Numbered from the stretch's first letter, positions 1-9,620 are shown. The stretch: 64,000 nucleotides of DNA from an uncultured Draconibacterium sp. (GCF_963677565.1 NZ_OY781982.1:620001-684000), one strand, 5' to 3'. The notes: generated by a model not told the origin, from the letters alone. A program made the numbers and translations.

Positions 1-902
1 TTTTGATAGCTTGAAGCTTCTGCAAAATAAACCAGATATGCTGAATGATCATCAATTTTCCGGAATGAAAATTCGCCGGGAATTTCGGCTTCAGTCACAC
101 TCCAATCGGTAATAACTTCGCCGGCAACACTCACCAAAACTGAGTCATATCCACTGTCCAGTATTTTCAGACTTCCGTCTACCAGAATATTGTCTTTTTG
201 CACCCATTCTGTTCCGGCACCACGTTTTAAGTTATGCTGCGATGTCAGATCCAAAACGGAATCACCCTGTCCTTCATTCAGTAACCAATTGGCTACTAAA
301 CCATCTTCGGTACCGTTTAGTTGAATGTCTTTATTTAGGTTAATTTCTTCTTCGGTTCGTGCTGTATTCCAGATTCTGAAATCAGATAATTTGCCATCCA
401 AACGGCGGTCTTTCCACGCCGAACCTTCGCCCATAAAAACGTGATTTCCCGATGCGATCATTGGTTTGCTCAGCGTTCCGTTGCCAACTAAAATACCATC
501 GATAAAAATACTTACCTCATTATCGGCATTCACAGAAACGGCTACATGCTGCCACATCCCCGTTTTAAGTTGGTTTCCGGTACTTGTTACGGCTTCCCAG
601 TCTCCGGTTCCAACATTCACTTCTACGTTTCCACTTGAATTGAACCGAAAAGCAAATCCAACCGAACCATTCGCATCGTTCCATGACTCATCAGCCAGAA
701 TGTAATTCCCTGCCCAGCTGTCAACGAAAATCCGGGTTTCAATAGTAAAATCACCGGAAACATATTCATCAAAAGCTCCGCAATCAATATAACTCTCGGG
801 TTCTGAAGCATTGAATTTCAAGACATAGGATTTCCCTTTTGCATGCACCGAACATAAAACAATTATCAGAGATGCCAGACAAATAATTACCGATCGTATC
901 AT
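1..902 (-). CDS. LamG/concanavalin A-like domain secreted protein (partial, C-terminus outside window)
   Basis: The minus frame opens at an ATG at 902 and runs without a stop to base 1, so the C-terminus is missing. The product starts with a short hydrophobic signal peptide ending near HAKG, followed by a LamG-type jelly roll at about residues 25-230. The usual LamG phrases are visible: SYIDCGAFDEY, TGMWQHVAVSVN, SIFIDGILVG, GKLSDFRIWNTARTEEEI and LVANWLLNEGQG. Such domains bind glycans or sit on secreted glycosidases. It lies 35 bases after the GH76 gene on the same strand, so it is probably the last visible gene of the alpha-mannan PUL operon. Whether a catalytic domain follows cannot be seen. 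The domain call is firm; the function is open. Confidence 0.8.
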   Translation of the reverse strand, partial: MIRSVIICLASLIIVLCSVHAKGKSYVLKFNASEPESYIDCGAFDEYVSGDFTIETRIFVDSWAGNYILADESWNDANGSVGFAFRFNSSGNVEVNVGTGDWEAVTSTGNQLKTGMWQHVAVSVNADNEVSIFIDGILVGNGTLSKPMIASGNHVFMGEGSAWKDRRLDGKLSDFRIWNTARTEEEINLNKDIQLNGTEDGLVANWLLNEGQGDSVLDLTSQHNLKRGAGTEWVQKDNILVDGSLKILDSGYDSVLVSVAGEVITDWSVTEAEIPGEFSFRKIDDHSAYLVYFAEASSYQ

Positions 903-937
903 TTGTTGTGTTATTCTTTTAATCAAACCTGATCCGA

Positions 938-2083
938 TTAAGGATTAATCAGTCCTTCTGCTTCAAGTAAAGCGACGGCTTCAATTAACGTGGCTCCGCT
1001 GGTTTGTGTAGACAAATCGATGGTACTTCCCGGTTTGTTTTTCCAGTAAGTTCCGTAAAGCAATTTATTCTTATCCGTTCCTTCCTGCCACAGTTTCTCT
1101 GCATTGTATTTCAGAAATTGCAGGTAGCGGTTTCGGGTACCATCAGACAAATCAGGATGAAGAATAAGTTGGGTGAAATAGCGTACAAATATTCCTTTGA
1201 ACAAACCACCATCGTCGTCACCTTCATCTTTAAGCAGTCGATCGCCACTATTCACTAAAGTATTTAGCGTATAATCGGCCGCTTTTTGTGCGTCGTTTAA
1301 ATACGCTTTTTCACCGGTAATGTTATATAATTCCAAGGCTGATCCAAGAAAGGTCCCCTGGTTATAGGTAAAAATCCATGCCATTTGAGTTTCCCCGGTA
1401 CGGGTGTTAATGTTGTCGTACACCGCACCACTTGCCGGATTAAATAAATTTTCCTTTTCCCATCCGTAAATATCTAGCGCCCACTCTTTATTTGCCTCAT
1501 CGCCAAACTGCTGATAAAGTCGTGCTGCCAAAATACAGGCAGGACCGTTTGAACAAGCATTTTTGCTGTATGGTTGGTCTTTTTTCCACGAAATGCCACC
1601 ACCGGCGTTATCGTTCCACCCGGTTTTAATGTCTTCCCAAACCGAAATAGCTGCTGTTTTATAACGTTCCTGATTGGTTGCATTGTAGGCACGTAACATG
1701 GCCAGCGCATTCCATTCCATGTCGTCGTAAAAAACGTTTAAAAACGTGTTGCCGTTTTTGGCTTTTACACCTTCGTACCAATCGTCTATTGTAGTGAAGT
1801 ACAAATTATCACCAGTTCTTTCGTAAGCATCGATTGCAACATCCAAAGCATGTGCCTGCGGCCAGTAAGTAAATTCTGGGTTGTTCAAATTGTTTTTATA
1901 AAAATAGGCACCGGCAGGATTCCAGTATGAATAAATAAACGACGAGCTACTGCTATCGGCAGCCAAAGCCCAGTTTATTGTAGTTTCTTCTCCTCCACCG
2001 TTTCCCGGATCAACTTCATCCTTTTCGCACGCCTGAAAAATAAACAGGCCAATTATCGCTAAAAAAATTAATCTTCTATTCAT
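938..2083 (-). CDS. GH76 endo-alpha-1,6-mannanase lipoprotein
   Basis: 381 residues. The N-terminus has a lipoprotein signal with the lipobox Cys at residue 19, followed by acidic residues (EKDE), the pattern linked to surface export of Bacteroidota lipoproteins. The adjacent Asp pair in NVFYDDMEWNALAML (Asp120-Asp121) matches the catalytic Asp-Asp of GH76, and the repeated helix pattern fits an (alpha/alpha)6 barrel. GH76 enzymes cut the alpha-1,6-mannan backbone internally. The gene follows the SusE-like gene after a 65-base gap that holds a terminator-like hairpin. A surface endo-mannanase next to SusCDE, with GH92 exo-mannosidases in the same locus, fits a yeast- or fungal-mannan PUL. The family call is strong; substrate detail is inferred. 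Confidence 0.9.
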   Translation of the reverse strand: MNRRLIFLAIIGLFIFQACEKDEVDPGNGGGEETTINWALAADSSSSSFIYSYWNPAGAYFYKNNLNNPEFTYWPQAHALDVAIDAYERTGDNLYFTTIDDWYEGVKAKNGNTFLNVFYDDMEWNALAMLRAYNATNQERYKTAAISVWEDIKTGWNDNAGGGISWKKDQPYSKNACSNGPACILAARLYQQFGDEANKEWALDIYGWEKENLFNPASGAVYDNINTRTGETQMAWIFTYNQGTFLGSALELYNITGEKAYLNDAQKAADYTLNTLVNSGDRLLKDEGDDDGGLFKGIFVRYFTQLILHPDLSDGTRNRYLQFLKYNAEKLWQEGTDKNKLLYGTYWKNKPGSTIDLSTQTSGATLIEAVALLEAEGLINP

Positions 2084-2103
2084 ACTTCTATTTCTAAAAA
2101 ATA

Positions 2104-2133
2104 AACTGAGACAGGGAATCCCCTGCCCCAGTT
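2104..2133 (-). terminator. Terminator-like hairpin between the SusE-like gene and GH76
   Basis: The arms at 2104-2116 and 2121-2133 form a 13-bp stem around a 4-base loop. In minus-strand RNA all 13 positions pair, two of them as G-U; in plus-strand RNA those two are A-C mismatches. The minus strand continues into a U-rich run (positions 2103-2094). It is intrinsic-terminator-like for the minus operon, and because enzyme genes follow, it may act as a partial terminator. Confidence 0.7.
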
Positions 2134-2148
2134 CTACCTTAACTCTAT

Positions 2149-3288
2149 TTATTGATCACCAACTTTAATCACATCGTGTGTATATGGTCCTTCGGCCCAG
2201 AAATAGGCAATTACATCTATATAAGCCAAATCCATAATTCCATCGAATTTCCACTTGTCGTCCCATCTCGATTCAGGAACTTCAGTCATATAGTAGTATT
2301 CCTCATTTCCTGTCGGACGTCCGTCAGTTGCATTCAGCGTCCCCCACCATTCGTAGGCTTCGTTTCCGTCCGCATCTTTAATGGTCATTCTGAATTTATA
2401 ACGCTCATCGCGACCCCAACTTTGCTGCGAGAATTCCAGTGGCTGGTTGCTTGCTTTAAAGATACCACCACCCTGGTATTCCAATGAGAATAAGAATTCA
2501 TCGCTTGGAGCAAAATGCAACTGGAAGTCAACGATTTCAGTCATTACAACAGAACCAACGTTGAAATCGATATTGATACGGTAAACCGATGTATTTTCAA
2601 CAGTACTTGTTGATGCACCTTCTTTAATTACGCCGTTATCGATGTAGAACTGACGAGTGTCGCCTGCGTTTCCATCGGTAAAGTAGTACGCTTCGCCGGC
2701 AGTAAGTTGAGTGTAAATTTCAAATTCGCCCGGAGCAATTCCTTTCATAATGCTGGCACTAGCCAAATCGCTACCACCTTCCGATCCCTCACCTGTAATG
2801 TAAACATCAACAGGAACATCAGCGAAACCTGCCAAACGGGTAATTTCCATCGTTCTCACTTCTTCTCCTTTCAAATCGTTAATTCCTTTTGAAGAGAAAA
2901 CTGTCCAGATGATTTTGCCTGTTTCGGCTGAACCGAGACCGGCCAATGCACCAATTTTATTCAATTGTTTGTGCGAAATTGTAGCATGGTTATAACCGCC
3001 ATTGTTATCCGAAGCCATTCTGTAAACCGGTTCCGAAAAATCGCCGCCTTCAACATCAAAAGCCACTTCGTAAAGTACCATTCCGCTGTCTTCAGCTTTT
3101 GCAGGCTCCCATTCGAAATATACAGCTGCCGAAGCAGAAGTTTGTAATACAATTGATGCATTCTCGGCTGGTTCGTACAAGGTTTGTACGGCAGTTACAC
3201 GTGTATCTCTTAGTTCGTCGTCTTCACATCCTACAAAGGCGATAAGCAAAGAAGTTATGATCGTTAATTTTATAATTAGTGTTTTCAT
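2149..3288 (-). CDS. SusE-like outer-membrane glycan-binding lipoprotein
   Basis: The Met at 3288 is chosen as start because it gives a proper lipoprotein signal (MKTLIIK... with Cys at residue 21 followed by EDDE); an upstream Met at 3330 would add 14 polar residues. The product is about 379 residues. The N-terminal third looks like a SusE-type domain (VYFEWEPAKAEDSG, LYEVAFDVEGGDF, IIWTVFSSKG). The rest is beta-rich with two further repeats resembling SusE/SusF starch-binding modules (GEFEIYTQLTAGEAYYFTDG, IFKASNQPLEF). It lies directly after susD in the SusC-SusD-SusE order, so it should be a surface glycan-binding protein. The acidic residues after the Cys fit export to the cell surface. 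Confidence 0.82.
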   Translation of the reverse strand: MKTLIIKLTIITSLLIAFVGCEDDELRDTRVTAVQTLYEPAENASIVLQTSASAAVYFEWEPAKAEDSGMVLYEVAFDVEGGDFSEPVYRMASDNNGGYNHATISHKQLNKIGALAGLGSAETGKIIWTVFSSKGINDLKGEEVRTMEITRLAGFADVPVDVYITGEGSEGGSDLASASIMKGIAPGEFEIYTQLTAGEAYYFTDGNAGDTRQFYIDNGVIKEGASTSTVENTSVYRINIDFNVGSVVMTEIVDFQLHFAPSDEFLFSLEYQGGGIFKASNQPLEFSQQSWGRDERYKFRMTIKDADGNEAYEWWGTLNATDGRPTGNEEYYYMTEVPESRWDDKWKFDGIMDLAYIDVIAYFWAEGPYTHDVIKVGDQ

Positions 3289-3335
3289 AATCGATATATG
3301 TTTGTGTTTATTGTTCATTTTTTGATTCACTTAAA

Positions 3336-4973
3336 TTAATAGCCTGGGTTTTGACCAAGATTTGGATTTAAATCTTTTTGCGACTGCGGAACCGCCCATA
3401 AATAATCTCTCGCAGGATTAAATGAACGTACATCGAGCCTGATATAACCGTTGTCGATACTTGGATCGCCATACTGCGCTCCGTGTGGATTACCATCCAA
3501 AACAGTTTCAGCAGTTTCCCAACGACGGATATCAAAGATTCGTAAACCTTCCAAAGCCAATTCAACACGACGTTCGCGGCGAATGATTTCGCGCAGATCA
3601 GAACTGCTCAACGACGCATCAAAATCTAATGCACTTGCATCGGTAAATCCGGCACGCTCGCGCAAAGCTTTAATGGTACTGTTCCAAACATTTTCATCCA
3701 TCTGGTTCAGTTCGTTTTTAGCTTCGGCGTACATTAACAGCACGTCGGCATAACGAATCAAAATCAAATTCAGGCCCGAAGTAAACGATGCCAAAGACTG
3801 CGGATCGTAGTACTTACGCATGTAATAACCTGTTGATGTAGAATTGGTACCCTGACCTTTGTATTCATCCACTTCGGCAGATTCGTCGGGTGCAGTACCC
3901 GGTTTAATGTAAATGGTCTGCGTTGTTCCGTCAGGCAAACGCCATGGGAATTCGTGATAAACCACAGTGGCTGTTAAACGTGGATCGCGACGAACATACG
4001 GATCGTTCTCATCGTATCCCGAGTTTGCATCGTCAATGGTTCTTCCGTTCATCATCAGGTAATCGTCAACCAATTCCTGTGTTGGTGCCATTTGATTTAC
4101 TCGTGCACCTACTGAAAGCGGTGCATAATCAAAATATTCTCCCCAGGTACGTAACGACGGTACATAACCCAAATCAAGGATTACTTCATCGTTGTATTCA
4201 TTTTCAGGAAGGAAAATTCCTTCGTACGATGGGAACAAACTGTATGAACCATACTGATCGGAATTAATCAATTGCTCACAGGTGTTGACCACATTTTGCC
4301 AGTCGTTACTGTATAAGTACGTTCTGGCTTTTAGTGCCACTGCTGCTCCGGCTGTAATTCTGCCCGCATCTTCTTCACTGTATTCTTCGTTTGTTGGCAA
4401 TAAAGCAGCAACGGCATCAAGCTCGTTGCGTACAAATGCCAGCACTTCTTCGTGTGAAGTCCGTGCAATTTCTTTGGATTCGTCCAAAGTAATATCGGTT
4501 TCAAACAACGGAACGTCTCCGTACCAGGTAGTTAATCGGAAATACAGATACGCGCGGATAAAACGTGCCTCCGCATTCATTCTTGCTTTCAGGTCTTCGT
4601 CCATTCCTTCTACGCGGTCAACATTTTCGAGAAAAGTGTGACAGGTTTTAATTCCGCCATAACAATCTCTCCATTCGTTGGCAAAACGGTTGTTTGAAGC
4701 ATCGGCCTGTCCCGAAGAAATGATCTTCTCAGAACTTGATCCACGACCTTCATAAAGATTATCGCTAAGCGCTTCGGTAGAGAAAAAATAACCCGAATTA
4801 TACATCTGACTGTATGCCATATTCAAAACCATATTGGCTTTTTCGGGCGATGTCCAGTAATTGGCTTCTGTAAACTTATTTGTTGGTGCTAAATCCAAAT
4901 CGTTACAAGAAGTAAGTAGCATTAAAATTAAACTTGCAACGCCAGCACTATATTTTAGAAATTTCATCTTCAT
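3336..4973 (-). CDS. SusD/RagB-family outer-membrane lipoprotein (PUL1)
   Basis: 545 residues with a lipoprotein signal ending LTSC (Cys at about 23); a second Met two codons in is an equally good start. The SusD N-terminal TPR region shows the usual phrases (LAPTNKFTEANYWTSPEKA, EARFIRAYLYFRL, WYGDVPLFE). The C-terminal RagB/SusD part shows LILIRYADVLLMYAEAKNELN, RRERRVELALEGLRIFDIRRW and the terminal NPNLGQNPGY. SusD caps the SusC barrel and delivers oligosaccharides to it. The gene lies 11 bases after susC, so the two are cotranscribed. Family and role are certain; alpha-mannan as ligand is inferred from the neighbouring GH76 and GH92 genes. Confidence 0.95.
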   Translation of the reverse strand: MKMKFLKYSAGVASLILMLLTSCNDLDLAPTNKFTEANYWTSPEKANMVLNMAYSQMYNSGYFFSTEALSDNLYEGRGSSSEKIISSGQADASNNRFANEWRDCYGGIKTCHTFLENVDRVEGMDEDLKARMNAEARFIRAYLYFRLTTWYGDVPLFETDITLDESKEIARTSHEEVLAFVRNELDAVAALLPTNEEYSEEDAGRITAGAAVALKARTYLYSNDWQNVVNTCEQLINSDQYGSYSLFPSYEGIFLPENEYNDEVILDLGYVPSLRTWGEYFDYAPLSVGARVNQMAPTQELVDDYLMMNGRTIDDANSGYDENDPYVRRDPRLTATVVYHEFPWRLPDGTTQTIYIKPGTAPDESAEVDEYKGQGTNSTSTGYYMRKYYDPQSLASFTSGLNLILIRYADVLLMYAEAKNELNQMDENVWNSTIKALRERAGFTDASALDFDASLSSSDLREIIRRERRVELALEGLRIFDIRRWETAETVLDGNPHGAQYGDPSIDNGYIRLDVRSFNPARDYLWAVPQSQKDLNPNLGQNPGY

Positions 4974-4984
4974 GTCATTTAATT

Positions 4985-7900
4985 TTAAAATTCTAATTCT
5001 AAACCAAAACCGTAGTACTTAAGCGTAGGATAATTCCGGCCGCTGTTTGCTCCGGTTCCTCCGGTTCCTCCCATATTACTTCCAAACTCTGTCGATTCAG
5101 GATCGATAAAAGAAACATTTGAAAGTGTGAACAGATTCTGTGCATTTACACTCAAACGAAGTTTTTGAACTCCCACTCTTGAGGTTAATTCTCTTGGCAG
5201 AGTATAACCCAACTGAATGTTTTTTAAACGTACATAAGCGGCGTTGAAAATGTATATATCAGAAGCTCTACCCCAGTTATTCTGGTTCGATGATGATCCG
5301 GGAGCCGATAGTCGTGGCCATTCTGAATCAGGATTTACCGGTGTCCAGAAATCTAACTGGTGCTGGTACATTACGTACGAGTAGTTGGCATGGAAAGGCT
5401 CAACTAGCTCACCACGCAGGAACATATCGCGTTTACCCACACCCTGAATTAATACGCCGAGGTCAAATCCTTTCCAGGTTACATCGTAGTTCAAACCAAA
5501 AGTATAACGTGGGAATGCGTTTCCTAAAACCTGACGGTCTTTGTCGTCGATAACGCCGTCGTTATTCGAGTCAACATATTTCACATCGCCTGGCTCAACA
5601 GTTGCTCCAATTGGCAATGCACTGTTTTCAATTTCCTGGTAGCTGCCAAAATAACCATCAGTTTTATAACCAAAGTACGAGCCCAAAGCTTCGCCTTCGC
5701 GAATTAATTTACGCAACTGGTCGTTCGAATCAATTTGTTCGTTACCGCCAAAGTCAACTACTTCGTTTTTGGCATCGGCCACATTCAAGCGAACGTTGTG
5801 GTCAACAGCACCTGTTTTTGCATGGTAGTTGATTGTAGCTTCCCAACCCTGGTTTCTCATTTCGCCTGCATTTTCTTTTGCAACTGCACCTCCAAATACC
5901 GAAGGCACAACCGGAGTTAACAGGATTTGAGAAGTAAGTTTATTGAAGTAATCCAACGAAACCGACAGTTTATAATCGAAGAATGTAGCATCGGCACCAA
6001 TGTTAAAGTTGGCCGATTGTTCCCATTGTAACATACTATTTCCAAAGTCGAACCCGGTTCCTGAAACGGCTGCATTATTGAACCCATAAACGTTATTGTA
6101 AACCGTGTAGGTTGTAAAATACGAGTAATCGTCAACATTCTGGTTACCAAGCACACCGTACGAGCCACGTAATTTCAGATCGCCGATATTGCTTTTGTAG
6201 TTGTCCATGAAACTTTCTTCAGACAAACGCCAACCTGCAGTGAATGATGGGAAAAATCCCCATCGGTAATCTTCGGCAAATTTTGAAGAACCATCGTAAC
6301 GGAAACTGAATTCGCCGTAATATTTGTCTTTGTAGTTATAACCTGCACGACCAAAAATGGAGTAAATACTTCGTTCCTGTGTTTGTGCCGGTGTGTTGTA
6401 GCTCGACGGATCGATTTCGGTTTCCGACTCAGGAAGACCAAGATCGCGGTCGGTATATTTCATTTTTATTTCGTTGGCCTGACGCGTGTATGATTCGTTA
6501 GAAACACCGATCAAACCTGAAACATTATGATCTTCGTTGAAAGTTTGGTTGTAATCCAACAAAAACTGTGTATTCAGAATGTACCTTTTTTCGTTGTAAT
6601 CTTCGGTAGGTCGGGTATCATTGGCATACGAACTTGGTTTTTCAGCAGTTGGGCTTGAGTAGAACGGAACTTCCAACCCTCTGATAAAACGGTGGTTTGC
6701 ACCTAAATCGAGTCCAACCATACCCTTTGCTTTTAACCCTTTTGCCAAATCCAGTTCAGCATTCAGACTTCCCAGAAAATTATCGTCGTCCTTTTTCTGG
6801 AAACCGCCGGCTTCCAATTGTCCCAGCGGATTAAATTGCGAAAGCACATCGTTAATCAGGTACTTGCCATTATCGGCTTGCATCTGATAAGTGTAGTAAG
6901 GCGGAATACGCGAACCGTCAACTATCAGGAATCCGGTACTGGCATTTGGCGCTTTCTGCATGGTGCGGTTAAACGCCATTAAAGCACTCAATTTCAATTT
7001 ACCATATTGGCTTACCAGGTTGGTTCTGAAGTTGTAGCGCTCAATTCCGAAATTTCCAACAAAGTTACTTTCCTGGTTATAATAACCTGCAGAAACCATG
7101 TAAGTAGAAGTTTCGTTACCTCCTGAAATACTGGCGTTGTAATTTTGTTGTAATGCTGTCTGCAGGATTCCATCTAAGAACCACTGTCCGTCGCCGTTCT
7201 CCTGAAGATCCCTGATTTCGGCAGGAGTATATTGTGGCGAAGAACCTACATTAATTAAAGCCTGGTTTTTCAGCAAGGCATTTTCGTATCCTTTTACAGG
7301 CGAAAACAATACATCCGGATCCTGAAAACCTGTCATTGTACTAACACGCACAGTTGGTTTATCGCTTTTCGCACCTTTTTTGGTGGTTACCAAAATTACC
7401 CCGTTCGACGAACGCGAACCGTAAATGGCAGCACTACCGGCATCTTTTAACACCGATACATTTTCAATGTCGGCGGGATTCAGGTTATTTAAACTTCCCA
7501 TTTCAGTAATCATTCCGTCAATTACTACCAATGGGTTATTATTATTCATGGTACTTACACCACGAATGTTAATATTCATGCTATTATCGTTCGGGTTCAT
7601 GCTTCGTTGCTGAATTACAAGGTTTGCCGAAGCTCCCTGTAAAGCCTGAACAGCATTTCCAACCGGACGATCTTCAATTAAATCTGAGTTTACCTGATCA
7701 ACAGAACCAATCAGGTTTTTCTTTTGCATGGTACCGTAACCAATTACCACAACTTCCTCGATACCGATTGCATCTTCCTGCATCACTACCGAAATGTTGC
7801 TTTGGTTACCCACAACAACTTCCTGCGTAAGCATCCCAACAAATGAGAAAGACAAAACAGCATCAGGACCAACATCGCTTAACTGGAAATTTCCATCAAT

Positions 7901-8392
7901 GTTAGTAACCGTTCCCTGGGTAGTACCTTTAACAACAACCGTTACACCCGGAATTGGCTGTCCATCGGCACCAACAACTTGCCCGGTTACGGCTTGTTGC
8001 GCTGCGGGTAAATTTGCATCATCAAACTCGCCTTTAAACAAGGCTACCTGCCGGCCAACAATTTTATATTCAACACCGGTGTTGTAAAATATTTCAGTTA
8101 GAATTTTTTCGATGTCAGAATTCCTAAAGTTTACTGACACTTTCCGCTCTGCATCGATCACATCCTCGGAGTAGAAAAAATGAAACTCGCTCTGACTTTC
8201 AATTTCTTCGAGAACACTTTTGATATCCGTGTTTTTCAGCTCAACAGACAACCTTGTTATCTGCGAATAGCTTTCCTTAGCCATTACCGAAAAAACACTA
8301 ATACATAACAAAAACAAAGTTACTTTCATAAGTCTTAAAAGTTTTAAGAAGAAACTCCACAAAGGGATTTCCTTCAATCTCTTTTTTTTCAT
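4985..8392 (-). CDS. SusC/RagA TonB-dependent transporter with STN domain (PUL1)
   Basis: 1135 residues. In order: signal sequence to about residue 45, STN (secretin/TonB short N-terminal) domain at about 48-122 (NTDIKSVLEEIESQSEFHFF), carboxypeptidase-regulatory-like domain at about 134-206, plug starting at IEEVVVIGYGTMQKKNLIG, then the beta barrel ending in aromatic YGFGLELEF. SusC imports oligosaccharides across the outer membrane using TonB energy. The STN domain is the part that signals to a FecR-type anti-sigma factor, and such a gene lies just upstream with its ECF sigma. The start codon at 8392 overlaps a plus-strand promoter-like sequence, which suggests antisense control. Confidence 0.95.
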   Translation of the reverse strand: MKKKRLKEIPLWSFFLKLLRLMKVTLFLLCISVFSVMAKESYSQITRLSVELKNTDIKSVLEEIESQSEFHFFYSEDVIDAERKVSVNFRNSDIEKILTEIFYNTGVEYKIVGRQVALFKGEFDDANLPAAQQAVTGQVVGADGQPIPGVTVVVKGTTQGTVTNIDGNFQLSDVGPDAVLSFSFVGMLTQEVVVGNQSNISVVMQEDAIGIEEVVVIGYGTMQKKNLIGSVDQVNSDLIEDRPVGNAVQALQGASANLVIQQRSMNPNDNSMNINIRGVSTMNNNNPLVVIDGMITEMGSLNNLNPADIENVSVLKDAGSAAIYGSRSSNGVILVTTKKGAKSDKPTVRVSTMTGFQDPDVLFSPVKGYENALLKNQALINVGSSPQYTPAEIRDLQENGDGQWFLDGILQTALQQNYNASISGGNETSTYMVSAGYYNQESNFVGNFGIERYNFRTNLVSQYGKLKLSALMAFNRTMQKAPNASTGFLIVDGSRIPPYYTYQMQADNGKYLINDVLSQFNPLGQLEAGGFQKKDDDNFLGSLNAELDLAKGLKAKGMVGLDLGANHRFIRGLEVPFYSSPTAEKPSSYANDTRPTEDYNEKRYILNTQFLLDYNQTFNEDHNVSGLIGVSNESYTRQANEIKMKYTDRDLGLPESETEIDPSSYNTPAQTQERSIYSIFGRAGYNYKDKYYGEFSFRYDGSSKFAEDYRWGFFPSFTAGWRLSEESFMDNYKSNIGDLKLRGSYGVLGNQNVDDYSYFTTYTVYNNVYGFNNAAVSGTGFDFGNSMLQWEQSANFNIGADATFFDYKLSVSLDYFNKLTSQILLTPVVPSVFGGAVAKENAGEMRNQGWEATINYHAKTGAVDHNVRLNVADAKNEVVDFGGNEQIDSNDQLRKLIREGEALGSYFGYKTDGYFGSYQEIENSALPIGATVEPGDVKYVDSNNDGVIDDKDRQVLGNAFPRYTFGLNYDVTWKGFDLGVLIQGVGKRDMFLRGELVEPFHANYSYVMYQHQLDFWTPVNPDSEWPRLSAPGSSSNQNNWGRASDIYIFNAAYVRLKNIQLGYTLPRELTSRVGVQKLRLSVNAQNLFTLSNVSFIDPESTEFGSNMGGTGGTGANSGRNYPTLKYYGFGLELEF

Positions 8393-8399
8393 AGATTTG
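8368..8399 (+). promoter_or_regulatory. Antisense promoter overlapping the susC start codon (PUL1)
   Basis: A perfect -7 box TAGATTTG lies at 8392-8399 on the plus strand, with TTTC at 8368-8371 in the -33 position and a 20-base spacer. It faces away from susC into the susC leader. The matching place in PUL2 has a similar arrangement, which is the main argument that it is used. Confidence 0.55.
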
Positions 8400-8405
8400 A
8401 CGTAT

Positions 8406-8470
8406 TAAGATTAATAATTTTGATAATTATTTTTCAGAGGTGGGGAAGTTGGTGGCTTCTCCACTTCTTC
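8406..8470 (+). ncRNA. Candidate cis-antisense sRNA to the susC leader (PUL1)
   Basis: Predicted from the promoter at 8368-8399 and a 13-bp hairpin with arms 8436-8448 and 8456-8468. Two of its pairs are G-U in plus-strand RNA but would be A-C mismatches in minus-strand RNA, so the fold belongs to a plus transcript. The tail after the hairpin is only weakly T-rich, so the 3' end is uncertain. In Bacteroides, ECF-controlled PULs carry DonS-type antisense RNAs in this same fecR-susC gap. The layout matches; the transcript itself is an inference. Confidence 0.5.
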
Positions 8471-8491
8471 ATATCTGGAGGTTCGTTTTAC

Positions 8492-8510
8492 TGGTTTATT
8501 TCATAGGCAT
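8492..8510 (-). promoter_or_regulatory. Motif shared by both fecR-susC gaps (PUL1 copy)
   Basis: The minus strand reads ATGCCTATGAAATAAACCA, starting 5 bases after the fecR stop codon. PUL2 has the same 19 bases with one change at 48732-48750, also just after fecR. It may be the ECF-dependent susC promoter, a leader element, or a tiny upstream reading frame (Met-Pro-Met-Lys-stop). Confidence 0.5.
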
Positions 8511-8515
8511 ATCGT

Positions 8516-9487
8516 TTATTTTATAGGTTTTATAATCAGTTTTCTTTCATTCTTTTTGTATTCGTATTTCAACGACAATGTTATTTCCAGCAGATCCATC
8601 ACTTCTGTAATCGACTCATACTCGATGGTCGCTGTAAGTTTTTTATCCGAGATGTAGTCGTCATCAATTTCTATCGAAATATTGTACCACCGCTCCAGGC
8701 GTTCAACAACATCTTTCAATGATTCATTTCTGAATATCAACTTGTTATCTATCCACGACGAATAGATTTCCGTATCTACTTTTTGTACCTGTATGGTTGA
8801 ATTTGCTGAATTAATTACCGCGTGCTCACCAGGCACCAAAACTTGTTGTTCGCCGGAGTTTGAAACCAGTTGAACTTTTCCTCTTTCTAATGTTACTTCC
8901 GGATTGGTTCCGGAATAGCTCATTACATTAAAAGCCGTACCCAACACATTAACCTTCACATTATCCGTCTCAACTTCAAAAGGTATTTCACTTTTCTGAA
9001 CATCAAAATAGGCTTCTCCACTCAATTGCACCAAACGTGTTTTACCATCGAACTTCTGCGGATATGACAAAGTTGAGCCGGAATTCAACCAAACTTCTGA
9101 GCCATCGGGCAAAACAAAATAGGTTTTTGAAGCAAGCGGCGTTGATACCGTTTGTAACTCCGTTTTAATATCCGCTTTATCGAGGGTGAAAAAGAAAGCA
9201 ATAACCAGTGGAATAAAAAGAACAGCAGCTACCCGGGTTAAATAGGTCACTAATTTTCGGGTTTTGCTTGTTCGTGGTTCCTGGTTATTTATTTCGTAAT
9301 GTATTTTATGCAGCGTATCCGTTAAATCAGGGGTTTCAGTTTCCTGTGCTTTTGTAAGTTTCCAATGTTCCTTCATCTGGGCATCCAAAACCAACTTCCT
9401 GTCCGGCTTTACAAACAATTCAACAAAATGCTGAAACTCCTCCTCCGAGCAATTGTTTTCGAGATATTTCTTGTAATATTCTTTCAT
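8516..9487 (-). CDS. FecR-family anti-sigma factor (PUL1)
   Basis: 323 residues. A cytoplasmic N-terminal part of about 85 residues is followed by one membrane segment (AAVLFIPLVIAFFFTL), the FecR domain at about 115-215 (TYFVLPDGSEVWLNSGSTLSYP, VNVLGTAFNVMSY) and a C-terminal DUF4974-type domain (LIFRNESLKDVVERLERWYN). It should hold the ECF sigma factor at the membrane and release it when the STN domain of SusC reports substrate. It lies upstream of susC on the same strand, with a 123-base gap. The sigma gene is divergent, at 9652. Family assignment is strong; the partner is inferred from position. Confidence 0.92.
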   Translation of the reverse strand: MKEYYKKYLENNCSEEEFQHFVELFVKPDRKLVLDAQMKEHWKLTKAQETETPDLTDTLHKIHYEINNQEPRTSKTRKLVTYLTRVAAVLFIPLVIAFFFTLDKADIKTELQTVSTPLASKTYFVLPDGSEVWLNSGSTLSYPQKFDGKTRLVQLSGEAYFDVQKSEIPFEVETDNVKVNVLGTAFNVMSYSGTNPEVTLERGKVQLVSNSGEQQVLVPGEHAVINSANSTIQVQKVDTEIYSSWIDNKLIFRNESLKDVVERLERWYNISIEIDDDYISDKKLTATIEYESITEVMDLLEITLSLKYEYKKNERKLIIKPIK

Positions 9488-9620
9488 ATAATTTTGTAGT
9501 CACTTGTTAAACGCTTAAAGTATAAAAAACCCCTGCTTCGCTTTTACATTTTTTTAAATTTTATTTCCAGCTGAATTTGACTCCCTCTTTCTCGTTCAGC
9601 CAGAATCTAAAAACATTTTA

